From Typha latifolia (lineage: Eukaryota; Streptophyta; Magnoliopsida; Poales; Typhaceae), in NCBI GenBank assembly GCA_019914945.1, contig CM034101.1, positions 14,395,188-14,459,187 of the forward strand: a stretch of DNA of 64,000 bases, written 5' to 3'. Position 1 is the stretch's first letter, and every line of letters begins with the position of its first letter. The position numbers and the translations under genes are program-made. Below, piece by piece: positions 10,442-21,537 of this stretch. The notes beneath the pieces are model-generated. The model worked only from the letters and a program-made list of their open reading frames with translations, ran no database searches and was not told the DNA's origin.

Positions 10442-13400
10442 ATGGTGGTGATCGAGGCGGAATCGGAACCGACGGCTCCGGTTGCTCCTCAGGAGGAAGA
10501 AGCCCATGAAGAGGAGGAATCGTTCGAGGACGCGCTCACCGAGGAACAGCTTAGACAGGTCCAATATTTTATTTCTTCTTGTTATTTTCTGTTTATTTTC
10601 AAGATTTTGGTGTGATAATGTGATCAAAATTTGAACCTTTCCCCTCTTTTGGTGTTCAGGAATTTTGCCTCTTTCTTAAATGGTTTGATTTGATCGATTG
10701 GTGTTTCTTCCTGGGCCTCTAAAAGTATAATGAGTATGTAGGATAGCAGTAAGTATTATGTCGTTGAAGGTCACAAATTTCTCAGATGCCTCACATAGTC
10801 TAAAGAGATTTGAGGAATGCCCATATCTCCTAATTATCTGGTTATAATAAAACTATTAGATCTGAGATTTAAGGTACACTTTAACGATAAGGGATAAATT
10901 TATGAAACAAGAAGATATTTTTTAATATCTGATGTTTAAATAATGTAGAAGAGATTTAGCTGGTTTAGACATCATTAGGCTGCAGCACTCAGGAGATTTT
11001 TATCCTTTCCTAATTTAATAATTTGATGTCTAAACAGCCTACATATCTTTCAGGAAATTTAATTAAGCTGGTAAAAAGTAGAAGCAGATATTCCATGAGA
11101 CCAAATTGCAATAAGAAAAGTAACTCATGGAGAAGAGAATTCATCACCTTTTTTCATCTTCTAGATTAATGTGCAGTAAGGCATCCACTTTTCTGAATAA
11201 TTTGTATACTAGAGAGTAGGAAAAGGTACACAATGGAGGAATGAGGGCATCTATAAATCAGTGTTCCTATTCATTTACATATTGTAACTGGAGCTTTGGA
11301 CACTATGTATTACTTTCAGACTTTCAGTAATAACTCACGAGATAAAGTGGCTTGGTTTAGTCTTCGATATTGGTTTACATGGTCTGACAGGCAAAGTGAA
11401 ACTTTAGGAGTTCAAGAATAATTTTGTTGAAGCTGCAGTAATCCCTTAACCATCAGTGTCGATTCAGTCACAATTTGATGTTCTCAAAGTGGGCATCAAA
11501 ATTCTTCATGGGAACTAAAATCCAACTAGCTTCCTTATGTACCAGCGAGCCGTGGACCACCACGGATAATACACTGAATGTGGCATGGCCTATAAAGCCT
11601 GAAAAGAAATGCTCTGCCACATTGTTTAAATGTTTTTTCTGGGATAATTCTTATTCTGTTTGGGATGTTTGTGAAATCATATACTTTATTAACTTGGGGT
11701 TGCAAGCCTTTAACACATTGCTCCAGCCTATTCCTAGGGGGGAAATGGTAGATAATTTCTCTATTTTGTGATTGAATGGTTCTATCTATATTAGGTTTAA
11801 CTAATGTTAGAATAAAACCTGATAGAGTTAGTCAACTATTCTTCTTTGTGGAGTGCTCAACCCTTGACAGTTCTCAAAAAGCCAAATAATAAAGACCTGC
11901 ATCTTTATTTGTTATCAAAATTACCAATTTCTACAGACTTTAATATTGTCAGTTGTCTCCTTTGGTCAAACTTCACACATATTATGCTAATTCTCTTGAT
12001 GTTCTTTGATGTCATTCTTGGTAGATATTTTCTTCACCAATTCTGTTCAAAAAATCATTGGGCTTCAGCTAATTTCTTCCCTTTTTTTTCTTATTAATCA
12101 GAAAGCTTTAGATCAAGCAAATGATGCTAAAGCAGAGGGGAACAAACTTTTTGTTGCTGGAAAGTACGATGACGCATTATTTCAATATGAAGTTGCATTG
12201 CAGATTGCTACTGAAGTACAGTCATCAGAGGAAATCTGTTCTATGTGTCATGCAAACCGTGCAGTATGCTTCTCGAAGCTGGTAATTTTCATGTTCATTG
12301 TATTAAAGTCATTGACTACATGATTCAATCATAATTCTTCCAGCTGAATGGGGGGGTACAGTATATACGTGGAGGAAATACCTTAGGATAGCATATTTTG
12401 TTTATGCCTGTTAGTCTTACCCCTAATATTTTACTACCTTTGGAATAGAGACCCTTTAAATTCTGCTGTTTCGGACCCTGACCTCCTTCCAACTCCTATT
12501 GGCTTCCATAATTGTCCTCAAATTTCACAGTAGACATGTCATATGGTCGCCTACTGGCTTTCATAAAAAAAGACGCCATATGGTCTTTGATGCTTATCAA
12601 CAAGTCTCTTAGTTGCTCGCTTTTCCATCTTTGCTTGAATCTTGTGCAGCACATGTGCTTCCTCTAAATCGATCTGTTAATTTCTTATTTGAAATGCTTT
12701 TGGAGTGAGCACTTGTCATTATTTCTGCAAGCAATTATTTTTCTGAATACCTCATATCATTTGCATATTCATGATATGAAAATTTGTTTGCAGCAAGTGA
12801 CTATGTTTATTTTTATTTTGTTTTTATTAAGGGGAAATATGATGAGACTATAAAGGAATGCACAAAAGCATTGGAATTAAACTCTTTGTATCTGAAAGCT
12901 CTGATAAGGAGGGGAGAGGCACATGAAAAGCTTGAACACTTTGAAGAGGCTATTGCTGGTCAGTTTGGATATCTGGACACATCATTCGAATTACTTCTCT
13001 TCAATAATGATTCTCTCACTTCTGTTCTTTGTTTCCTTCTGGTGTTGTGATATTTATTTTGTGAATCTTGTATAATTCTGGAGTTACGTTATGGATTTTA
13101 TCTACTTCCATTTCCTATTTTGTTCACTTTTCTCTTTCTGGAAAATTCTCCAGATATGAAAAAGGTTATTGAACTGGATCCTTCAAATGACCAAGCTAGA
13201 AGATCACTACGACGTCTAGAGCCATTAGCAGCTGAAAAGCGAGAAAAGATGAAGGAAGAAATGATCGGTAATCTATTGGCATGTTTGCTACATCTGTTTT
13301 TCCTGAATATATATGATCAGGGCAAATATTCTTATGCTCTTGGAAGTAAAATAGGCAGTCAAAGTGCTCCTTATATTTAAGCATGAGATATTTCCTGAAG

Positions 13401-13791
13401 AAAAAAAAGAATTTCTGTAGGTTATTAAGCCATTAGCTATTTGCAATCCATGTGTTCTTCCTGTTTAAGTCTGAATAATATTTGAGCTATTATACACTTT
13501 AAAAAGTTGATATTATACAATCAAACTCTTCAACTCTTCTGTAGTTAAGAAGAATATTTTCTAGATTGTTTTTTCACTTGACAGCTGCTAGAGTATGGGT
13601 GAATTGCTTTTAATTTTTAGGCTTCAAAGCAATTCCTGCTTGGGAACACATAAAGATATTTAAATTCTTTTGCAGGGAAGCTGAAGGAGATGGGAAATTC
13701 AGTCTTGGGACGCTTTGGGATGAGCGTCGACAACTTCAAATCTGTCAAAGATCCAAATACGGGTTCATACTCAATATCCTTTCAGCGCTAG
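10442..13791 (+). CDS. TTC1: TPR co-chaperone, TTC1-like
   Basis: Five exons: 10442-10558, 12102-12281, 12832-12958, 13154-13267 and 13676-13791. They total 654 nt and 217 aa with all borders GT..AG. The N-terminus (residues 1-39) is acidic and disordered (EEEAHEEEESFEDALTEEQL). Residues about 45-165 form three tetratricopeptide repeats: AKAEGNKLFVAGKYDDALFQYEVAL; then CSMCHANRAVCFSKLGKYDETIKECTKALEL; then YLKALIRRGEAHEKLEHFEEAI. The C-terminus (EEMIGKLKEMGNSVLGRFGMSVDNFKSVKD..GSYSISFQR) is the diagnostic tail of the TTC1 family. TTC1 proteins bind Hsp70/Hsp90 C-termini and small G proteins in the cytosol in animals; the plant role is less clear. Intron 1 is 1.5 kb. The protein is shorter than animal TTC1 because its acidic N-terminus is reduced. 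Confidence 0.9.
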
Positions 13792-14608
13792 CCAACTGCA
13801 CATAGCAAGGAGGAAATCAAAGCTTGTAACAAACATGTACATTGATTGAATCATGAAGTTGTTTTGAGCTTTGTTGCATCTACACTTCTTCAATTTTAGC
13901 AATTTTAAGCTCAAGCTGCTACGAATCATCTGTTTCGCCCTCTTGTCTTTCTTGGTTGGTGGTGTATGATGTAAGGAGCAAACAGCTATCTGGGAGTTTT
14001 CATCTAGTTTTCTTGGTCAGAAATTTCTCAGCAATTACAACTCTCAAGCTTTTAGGCTGCTCTATACACTTAACATCAAGTTCCATTGCCATCTTGAATT
14101 CAAACCAGGTCGCTTTTAGGAAGACATATACACATTTCTATGGAATTATCAGTATGGTTTTTCCTGATTGAAACGACCTGATTTATTCTGTCTGGATCTT
14201 AGTATTTATATATATATATATATATATATTACATCATTAATCATCTGATTAATTTGATATGCAACATTTCATTTTATTATCTAATCCTTGATAAATCTTG
14301 TGTAATAAAACCATAGCCCTTTTGAATGAATAAACTCTGATAATTTATCTTCCATCCATTCAAGATTAAGCTCGATTAGGCTCGATTTGAAATTAAATGT
14401 ATGGAGCCCAACTAGCCCATTTCATAAACGGGCCTTCTTAAGCCCAATGACTCAAGCCCATCACTCCTATAACACCCCCCCAACTCTCTTCTATTATGCC
14501 ACTCTCCCAGACATTTCTTGCGCGAGGGTTCACTCTTCTTTCTTCTTCTTTCTTCTTCTTCTTCTTCTTCTTCTTCTTCGATTTGGTCCAATCCGTAGTA
14601 GTAGAAAA
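13792..14608. other. 3' UTR / intergenic / promoter of proteasome alpha-2
   Basis: No gene is seen. A TA microsatellite lies near 14207-14230. A CTT-rich tract (about 14535-14580) falls in the likely 5' UTR just before the ATG at 14609. Confidence 0.5.
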
Positions 14609-17600
14609 ATGGGAGATAGCCAGTACTCGTTCTCTCTCACCACCTTTAGGTATGCATTACTCGCGTCTTGCTTCGATTTCCTTTGCTTTATATCGCCGAC
14701 GAGTCGATCTACTGACCCCATGGCTTTGTTCCTGGAATCAGCCCCTCAGGAAAGCTGGTCCAGATCGAGCACGCCCTCACCGCCGTCGGATCCGGTCAGA
14801 CTTCTCTCGGGATCAAAGGTGATCACTTTCTCTATCTTTCTCTCGCGTTGCATTGTGCAATCTTGTTTTAGACTTGTTTTCGTGCTCTTTTTAGGGCTTT
14901 TAATATAGAAAAGATGATGTTATGTTGGGGTTTATTTTCGTAGGATGATGCTAGATCATTTGAACTGCCAATCCATATTGTGAACATGATCTATTTCACT
15001 AGCTTTTTCTTGAGTATTTCGGATTGAGTTGATCGGGAGACCTTGAAAATATTTGGGCTTGGAAATGAAAGTAATAATTAACAGATATCCTTCAAGGATG
15101 ATAGGGTGGATCCTAGGCTAACATGCACACGTCCTATGGGTTGCATGCTAGCTCTAAGTAGAGATTGTTGTTGGGAAAGGGTGCATTAATGATAGGGTTA
15201 GACCTATGGGTTGCATTTCCCATAAAGGAAGACAAGTGGAAGTAGAACTAATTGCTCAAGATTGGTATTGTTGTTAGCTACACAATTTTTACCTAATTGT
15301 TTACTGGGATATCTACTACCCGTATGTTTAATGATTGAAGCGGCGTCCACCTAATTGTCCTACTTTACTAAGTTTGTGGCTTCAAATTATGTTACTGTAA
15401 TCCACGAAGCACTAAACATTAAGGTAAGGCGGATGCATTTCTAGTTTTTCTTAGTTTTGTTAGATTTTTTATTGTTGTCCATTTGGTGGCATAATCTGTG
15501 TTAATGAGAAGATCTTATGGATGGTAAGTTATAGGTTTATTACAGCTAATTGCCAGTTGCACACACACAAAAGGCCACTATAAAAGAATGATGGGTAAAA
15601 GAAGACGAGGGTTAAATTTGCATTGTAAAGTAAATTTTAAAGAAGTTGCAAACATGATTAGTTATTGAATAACCAAAATATGATGGGAGTGTTCAACATG
15701 TTTTGAAGTCCTATATTCTGATACTTATTTTGTATTTACTGCAGCTGCTAATGGTGTTATTATTGCAACTGAGAAGAAATTACCTTCTATTTTAGTGGAT
15801 GAAACATCGGTATGTATACCTCATCTATATCAAGTATATTTTCTTTGAATAGTTGTGTTATAATTATCATTGCATCACCAGAATCATGAAATCAAATAGA
15901 TATGGCTATTTGCTTGAAAGTGATGACTCTCTACTAACATGAGTATTAATTACTTTACTACCCCATATCAAATAAATTTTCTTGGCTAGATTTCATTAAA
16001 AATCATCATTAGTCAACATCTTTTCTCCATTCATTGCTGATATGATCCTTCGCAATCTGATTTCTTGGCCTACTTGAGCTCCTTTCTCAGTTCATTTTGT
16101 CTATCTTACCAGATACTCCTGCATATTTTCCTCTTATACTTTTTTTTTTCATTGCATATCTTTTCATTAATTGTAATGTGGTGGATTATATTTTTATGTT
16201 GATATTCTTTTATTGCAGGTGCAAAAGATTCAATTGATGACTACAAATATTGGCGTCGTCTATAGGTGAGCTTCTGTGCTGTTTTTATTCTAGAAATTGA
16301 TACAATATTGCTGTGCAGCAAAATTAGTACAGCAGCTATATTAGAAAATCAACATGGCTTAGACTAAGCAACCCATATTCTTAAATAGGTAGGCTGCACC
16401 GTACTTCTTGTACGTTTAGTATGTTTGCAGAAAGAATGAAAAGGAAAATGTTAATAAATTCTCAAGTGTTCATCTATATTTCACATGTGATGATGCCAAA
16501 CATTGACCTTTTTAACTGATGTCACTAGGTCTTCCACCATTTTATCAACTGATATTTATCCTATGATCATTTTCTTAATTCTTGTTACTATTTGTCACCC
16601 ATATACCTGACAAGTTATTCATGCTAACAGTGGAATGGGTCCAGATTCCCGTGTTCTAGTGAGGAAAAGCAGAAAGCAAGCCCAACAATATTTTCGATTA
16701 TATAAGGTATTGTTTGACCTTCCGTTTTATTATCTCTTCTAGTTTTCGCTGTGATGTGTTAGCCTTTTCTTTTTCTTATATCATTGTGAATAATAAGACA
16801 ATTGTACCTAGTCTTCCATGCCTATAGTTTATTTATATAACATAGAGTAAGATTTTATTCAGATTCTTTTATCCTTGTGGTTAATTATTCTTTTCAGCTG
16901 GATTTAATTGTTTGTTACCACGGCAGAATATTGCATATTGTATATTAGAAAGTCAACCACTTCCACTTAAGAAGTTTGTTAAATAGTTTATTCAGGAATT
17001 ATGAATGCATTTCAGTGGCACTCATGATGAGAAAATGCCATGAGTTCTAATTAGTAACTTATGGCTCTCTATCACCTTTTACTGGTATCTTAACCTAAGC
17101 AGTACATATGGCTTTGCCTAATGAGTGATACACTAATTGCACTCGTGCATTCAACCTTCCTCTTATTCAACTTATCTCATGCATCATTCCTTCTGAAGCT
17201 GAGTTCTTATTCGATATTTGGTATCTTTGTGCACCTTGGTCTACAGTTTCTCCATGAAGATAATGACTCTTTTAGGCCTGATGTGATGTAGTATCTTGCT
17301 CTTTTGGTGGCAATCTTTTCTTTCATTTTCCTGTTTCTTGAATGATGACAATCTGCCGACACTGACTGGAACACTGCTATGATGCGTCAAATTGATGCAC
17401 TTAATTACATTTCTGCATGCCTTTACATTCCTTTGTAACATTGACAGATTGATAAAGAACATAATGAGTCCATCCAGGACGAATTTCACTATTTCTATCA
17501 TCTATGCTAGAGTCCTTTTTTAGTTTTTTTGTAAATTGTTTATTTCAATATATGTTGAACAAATGCAGGAATCTATTCCAGTTACACAACTCGTGAGGGA

Positions 17601-20132
17601 GACGGCAGCAGTTATGCAGGAGTTCACACAGTCTGGGTACTTTTATGATCTTACATGCTCTTGCTGTACACAAATCAAAATCAGGGAATTCAACTCAAAG
17701 AATTCACAAAATATGCCAGATCATTTAATGCTGACAGCTGCAATTATTCTGTATCTATTGTTGATTAGACAAAAAGGAAATTGCTATTCTATTCAAGTTG
17801 CTCGAGATGTTTTATCATTTTCCATCACCAGAGAATCTTTATTCAAGGGAGGAAATTGTCCATTACCTCCACATTTTAGAGTAGATATCTGATGTACAAG
17901 TTTCACATATATGTTAATATGCTATGCAGAAAGGCACAGAATATCTCTTAGACATATTTCCATATGTTCCCTTTTCCATGTTCTTAATCTCCATTATTCT
18001 ATTATCTTCACAATTTTGGTTTGCATCTGCCATTTCTTCACTTTTCTCATCTAATGGAACAAAAACATCAAATATTTACTAGCACATATCTTTAACCCAA
18101 CTTTGATGCAAACCATCTTCTATACCTATAATTGTTTGTCTACCTTTGCCTCACCAGGATACGCCATTGGCGAGAGACTTTAACTTCCTTATACTAATAT
18201 GGATTTCTATGTGTCTTGCAGTGGTGTAAGGCCATTTGGAGTTTCTCTGCTGGTTGCAGGATATGATGACAATGGTCCTCAATTGTATCAGGTATCCAAC
18301 AATATCTGATCTTTATTTCTTTCTTTTCTTTCTCTGTTTTTGTGGTGGTGGTGTTTCTTTTGCTGGTGATTTGTACCATGGCAGGGTATGAGATGCTTAG
18401 TATTTGCGAGATTATCATCTATCTTGTTATATAAACTCATGATATGTTGTCTTATTATTTTCTTTGAATCGCTTTTTTGTCTCTTGCAGTGTAGGATTAA
18501 CATAATCTCAGAAAAATCTATTGTTACATTTGCCTTTGTTTTCTTTCAACTCTTTTGTAACAGGTTGACCCATCGGGATCGTACTTCTCCTGGAAAGCTT
18601 CAGCGATGGGGAAAAATGTTTCTAATGCAAAGACTTTTCTTGAGAAAAGGTACTCAAGTTGGATTAAATACTTATAACCTGCTTGTCGTTTCTTCAAGCT
18701 ATATACTCAGCACTATATTCTTAGCAGTGCTTTTGCTGGTTCTCATAGAGTATTTGTAGCTATCTTTTCTGCTATGCTCATATAGAGTATTTTTAGCTAT
18801 CTTTTCTGCTGTGCTCATATAGCGTATTTTTAGCTATCTTTTCTGCTATGCTCATATAGCGTATTTGTAGCTATCTTTTCTGCTATGCTCATATGTTATC
18901 TTGTGTGATGCTTCTTGGCCATATGCCACATGGAGAAGCTGTGGCATGGATATCTTGCTATTGTCATTTCCTTTCACTCTTCTCTGTCCATGATGTATGG
19001 TTTCTGTCTATGCCATGCTCAATTATTGTCATATGGACAGATAACTTTTCCGTTTTTCTTTTTGCATGGATATCTTGCAAATTTTTTTTTCCCAGGTATC
19101 ATTCCTGTTGTCAGGTTAATCCTCTTGTTGGTTAACATTGAATGACGTAGAAATTTTGACTGCTTCTCATTGTAGGTACACAGAAGATATGGAACTTGAT
19201 GATGCTGTTCACACTGCTATCTTGACTTTAAAAGAAGGGTATCATCTATGTGCTCTTATGATGTAGTCCATACCTGCCACTCTACCTATAGTTTTATGGA
19301 TTATCATATATGATGGCTCATCTTGTTAACTGCAGATTTGAAGGACAAATCTCTAGCAAGAACATTGAAATTGGAATAATTGGTGCTGATCGTAAATTCA
19401 GGCATGTCTTACACATTTGACATTTGCATAAACCAATATATACCTGAAAATTTTCTCACCCTTTTGATTCCCTGGTAAAATAGCATACATTTTCTGTTTA
19501 AGTCCTTTCCTAACTATGTGTGGTGATTGAGTTGCATAACATTCCAGCTACCCCTTTGATTACACTTGTCATTACTTTGAGTTAAAAATGCAGATTTATG
19601 ATGGTTTGTTTTTTTTATTGTCTTTAATTAGTTCACTTGCCTATAAGGGAGTGCCTTTAGTATTATTACCTTTCAACTTCTCAGTCATCCATTAAAAAAG
19701 GTCTAAGTACAACAACGCTACAACTTGATGGATTCTGACCAACTCTTTGCTCGAGTTTTCAGATTTTATGGGCACAGAAGTTTGGTGTCTCCAAACTATT
19801 TGTCTGTAGCATGTCATTTACTTCAAAAGCCATATACAGTGTCCTATATCTAAATATTATTCCTCTTATTTTCATTGGTTACTTGCACAAATCAATACTC
19901 AAAAGTTTATGAACTAACTAAGCAACTATGATTCAAGTTTTTTCTTTTTTTAATGAAATCTTCAGAACTTTTTGCTCAAAAATTTATTTGTGGACTTTTC
20001 ATGTGCTAATTGAGCTCAGCCCTGGAACTTGTATTCTAGATTGTATTCATTTCTGACATCTTTTTCTTTATCTGAATTTGCAGAGTACTGAGTCCTGCTG
20101 AAATTGATGATTATTTAGCAGAAGTGGAGTAA
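14609..20132 (+). CDS. PAB1: 20S proteasome subunit alpha type-2 (PAB)
   Basis: Eleven exons: 14609-14649, 14742-14818, 15745-15809, 16219-16265, 16631-16706, 17569-17636, 18222-18291, 18564-18649, 19176-19238, 19336-19401 and 20084-20132. They total 708 nt and 235 aa, the exact usual length of plant PAB. The N-terminus [19 protein letters not shown] followed by VQIEHAL is the alpha-subunit signature that closes the gate of the 20S ring. Other landmarks are [41 protein letters not shown] and the C-terminal [15 protein letters not shown]. The subunit is structural (no catalytic Thr) and sits in the outer heptameric ring of the cytosolic and nuclear 26S proteasome. All introns are GT..AG except intron 10 (19402-20083), whose donor is GC (see findings). 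Intron 8 contains a 37-bp tandem repeat. Very secure identification. Confidence 0.97.
18750..18897. repeat. Tandem repeat, four copies of a 37-bp unit, in intron 8 of PAB1
   Basis: Units start at 18750, 18787, 18824 and 18861, a constant 37-bp period. The unit core is gtatttgtagctatcttttc followed by tgctatgctcatatag, with one to three changes between copies. Confidence 0.9.
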
Positions 20133-21095
20133 ATCTTGCGTTTGATCCCGATTCCAAAGAAAAAGTAGTTCTGTTTATCTCACCTTGTATCATTTTAAAG
20201 TTCTTCAAGGACTCCATTGTTTGTTGCCAAAACCTGGATGAAGCTCTTACATTTTCGAATTCATATAGACATCTTATGTCTCTCTTCGGAACAAACTTTT
20301 TCAAATTGCTCTTAACCTAATTCTGCTGTGTCTCGGATGACTGAAGGGCAGGAAAAATGATTGCCTTTATTTATCTGGACCTTACAGTCTGCTTCATAGT
20401 TTTGGTAACAATGCTGCCATGATTATTGTATCCAAATTATTGTTAAGAGGCAGGTGAACATGTTAGCTGTTAAGACTATCCTATTATTTTGGTTGCCCAC
20501 ATAAACTGATACAGGGACTAGTGACATTTTGGTTGCCTTCTCATTTCCTGTTGGAGCATTCTAACTCCAGCTAAATAAATGGAGGAAATCCTTGCTGGTC
20601 TTCTTACCACTCGAAAGGTGGATAAAGATTGGAGGGAGGATAAGATTTTGTGACAAATCTGAAAAAGAAATTGATGCCGTCCAAGCTTTTCAGTGATTTT
20701 TTTTTCTTTTTTTTTTCTCGACAGTGATGGTGATAATAATACTAAACTCTTCACTTTATTTTTAGTTTTAAAACAGTAAAAATAAGTTTTTATATAAATT
20801 TGTGCTCGTCTTATATTATAAATTTCATATATTTTATTATAAAAAAGAAATATATTTAGTATAAAATATCAACGTATTGAAAGGGCTTTTCTAAGCGAAG
20901 TGCCGAAGTCTGGCTTAAAATGAAATGGTTGAATAATTAAAGAATTAAATTATTCAGGAATATACATTGAATTTTCTTTTTCTCTCAACAGAATAAGCAA
21001 TCAAGGCATTTGCATTAAAAAAACTTTTTAATTTTTAAATTACTAAAAATAGTCTCCTAATATTTCAGTGCAAATTATGAACATTATATTATTAA

Positions 21096-21129
<34 letters not shown>

Positions 21130-21243
21130 ACATTAAAATAATTTATTTTTTTTCATCCAACAAATGGCCTCTATTTTGTCACAGGCTTTGCGTTCTTTTT
21201 CGTTATTATGAAATAGCCTCTATTTAGAGCTTTATTATGGTTT
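20133..21243. other. 3' UTR and AT-rich intergenic DNA
   Basis: No gene. The distal part (about 20760-21200) is extremely AT-rich and holds a TA run near 21090-21117. A minus-strand frame at 20518-20754 has no support. Confidence 0.5.
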
Positions 21244-21250
21244 TATAAAA
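21244..21250 (+). promoter_or_regulatory. Probable TATA box of the small-ORF/NIT4 locus
   Basis: TATAAAA lies 43 bp before the ATG at 21293 and 67 bp before the ATG at 21317. It is the only convincing TATA element upstream of both the small ORF and the nitrilase ORF. Confidence 0.5.
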
Positions 21251-21292
21251 GAAATAGATTGACCGTTCAGGGAACTTTCTATAAAATCGTGT

Positions 21293-21502
21293 ATGAGACG
21301 CGGCTTACCCTCACAGATGGTGTGGTGCTCTCCCTCCTCTCCCAAGCAACTGTTGGCCACTCTCTTCTACTTCGCCACGGGCGCCGCCCTCTTCGCTGTC
21401 GGAGCTCACCTCTCCTACGTCCACGTCGAACCCCAGCGAGCCCGCACCCTTGCTCGCGACGAATTCGTCCGCGACTACCTCCGGAAGAAGTACGGCAAGT
21501 AG
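21293..21502 (+). CDS. Small single-pass membrane protein, unrecognised (61-69 aa), directly upstream of NIT4
   Basis: The frame starts at 21293 (69 aa) or more likely at 21317 (61 aa, MVWCSPSSPKQLLATLFYF). One hydrophobic segment (LLATLFYFATGAALFAVGAH, about residues 12-31 of the shorter form) is followed by a highly charged C-terminal half (QRARTLARDEFVRDYLRKKY). This is the layout of a real one-TM micropeptide rather than a chance ORF, and codon use is GC-rich like the adjacent NIT4 exon. I cannot name the family. The stop at 21502 is 35 bp before the NIT4 ATG, with no poly(A) signal or evident promoter between, so both ORFs may lie on one transcript. Alternatives: a long upstream ORF that regulates NIT4, or an independent gene with an internal NIT4 promoter. 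Confidence 0.6.
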   Translation: MRRGLPSQMVWCSPSSPKQLLATLFYFATGAALFAVGAHLSYVHVEPQRARTLARDEFVRDYLRKKYGK

Positions 21503-21537
21503 CTTTTAAATTCGCCCCCTTCTCTCTCCAAGTTTCC

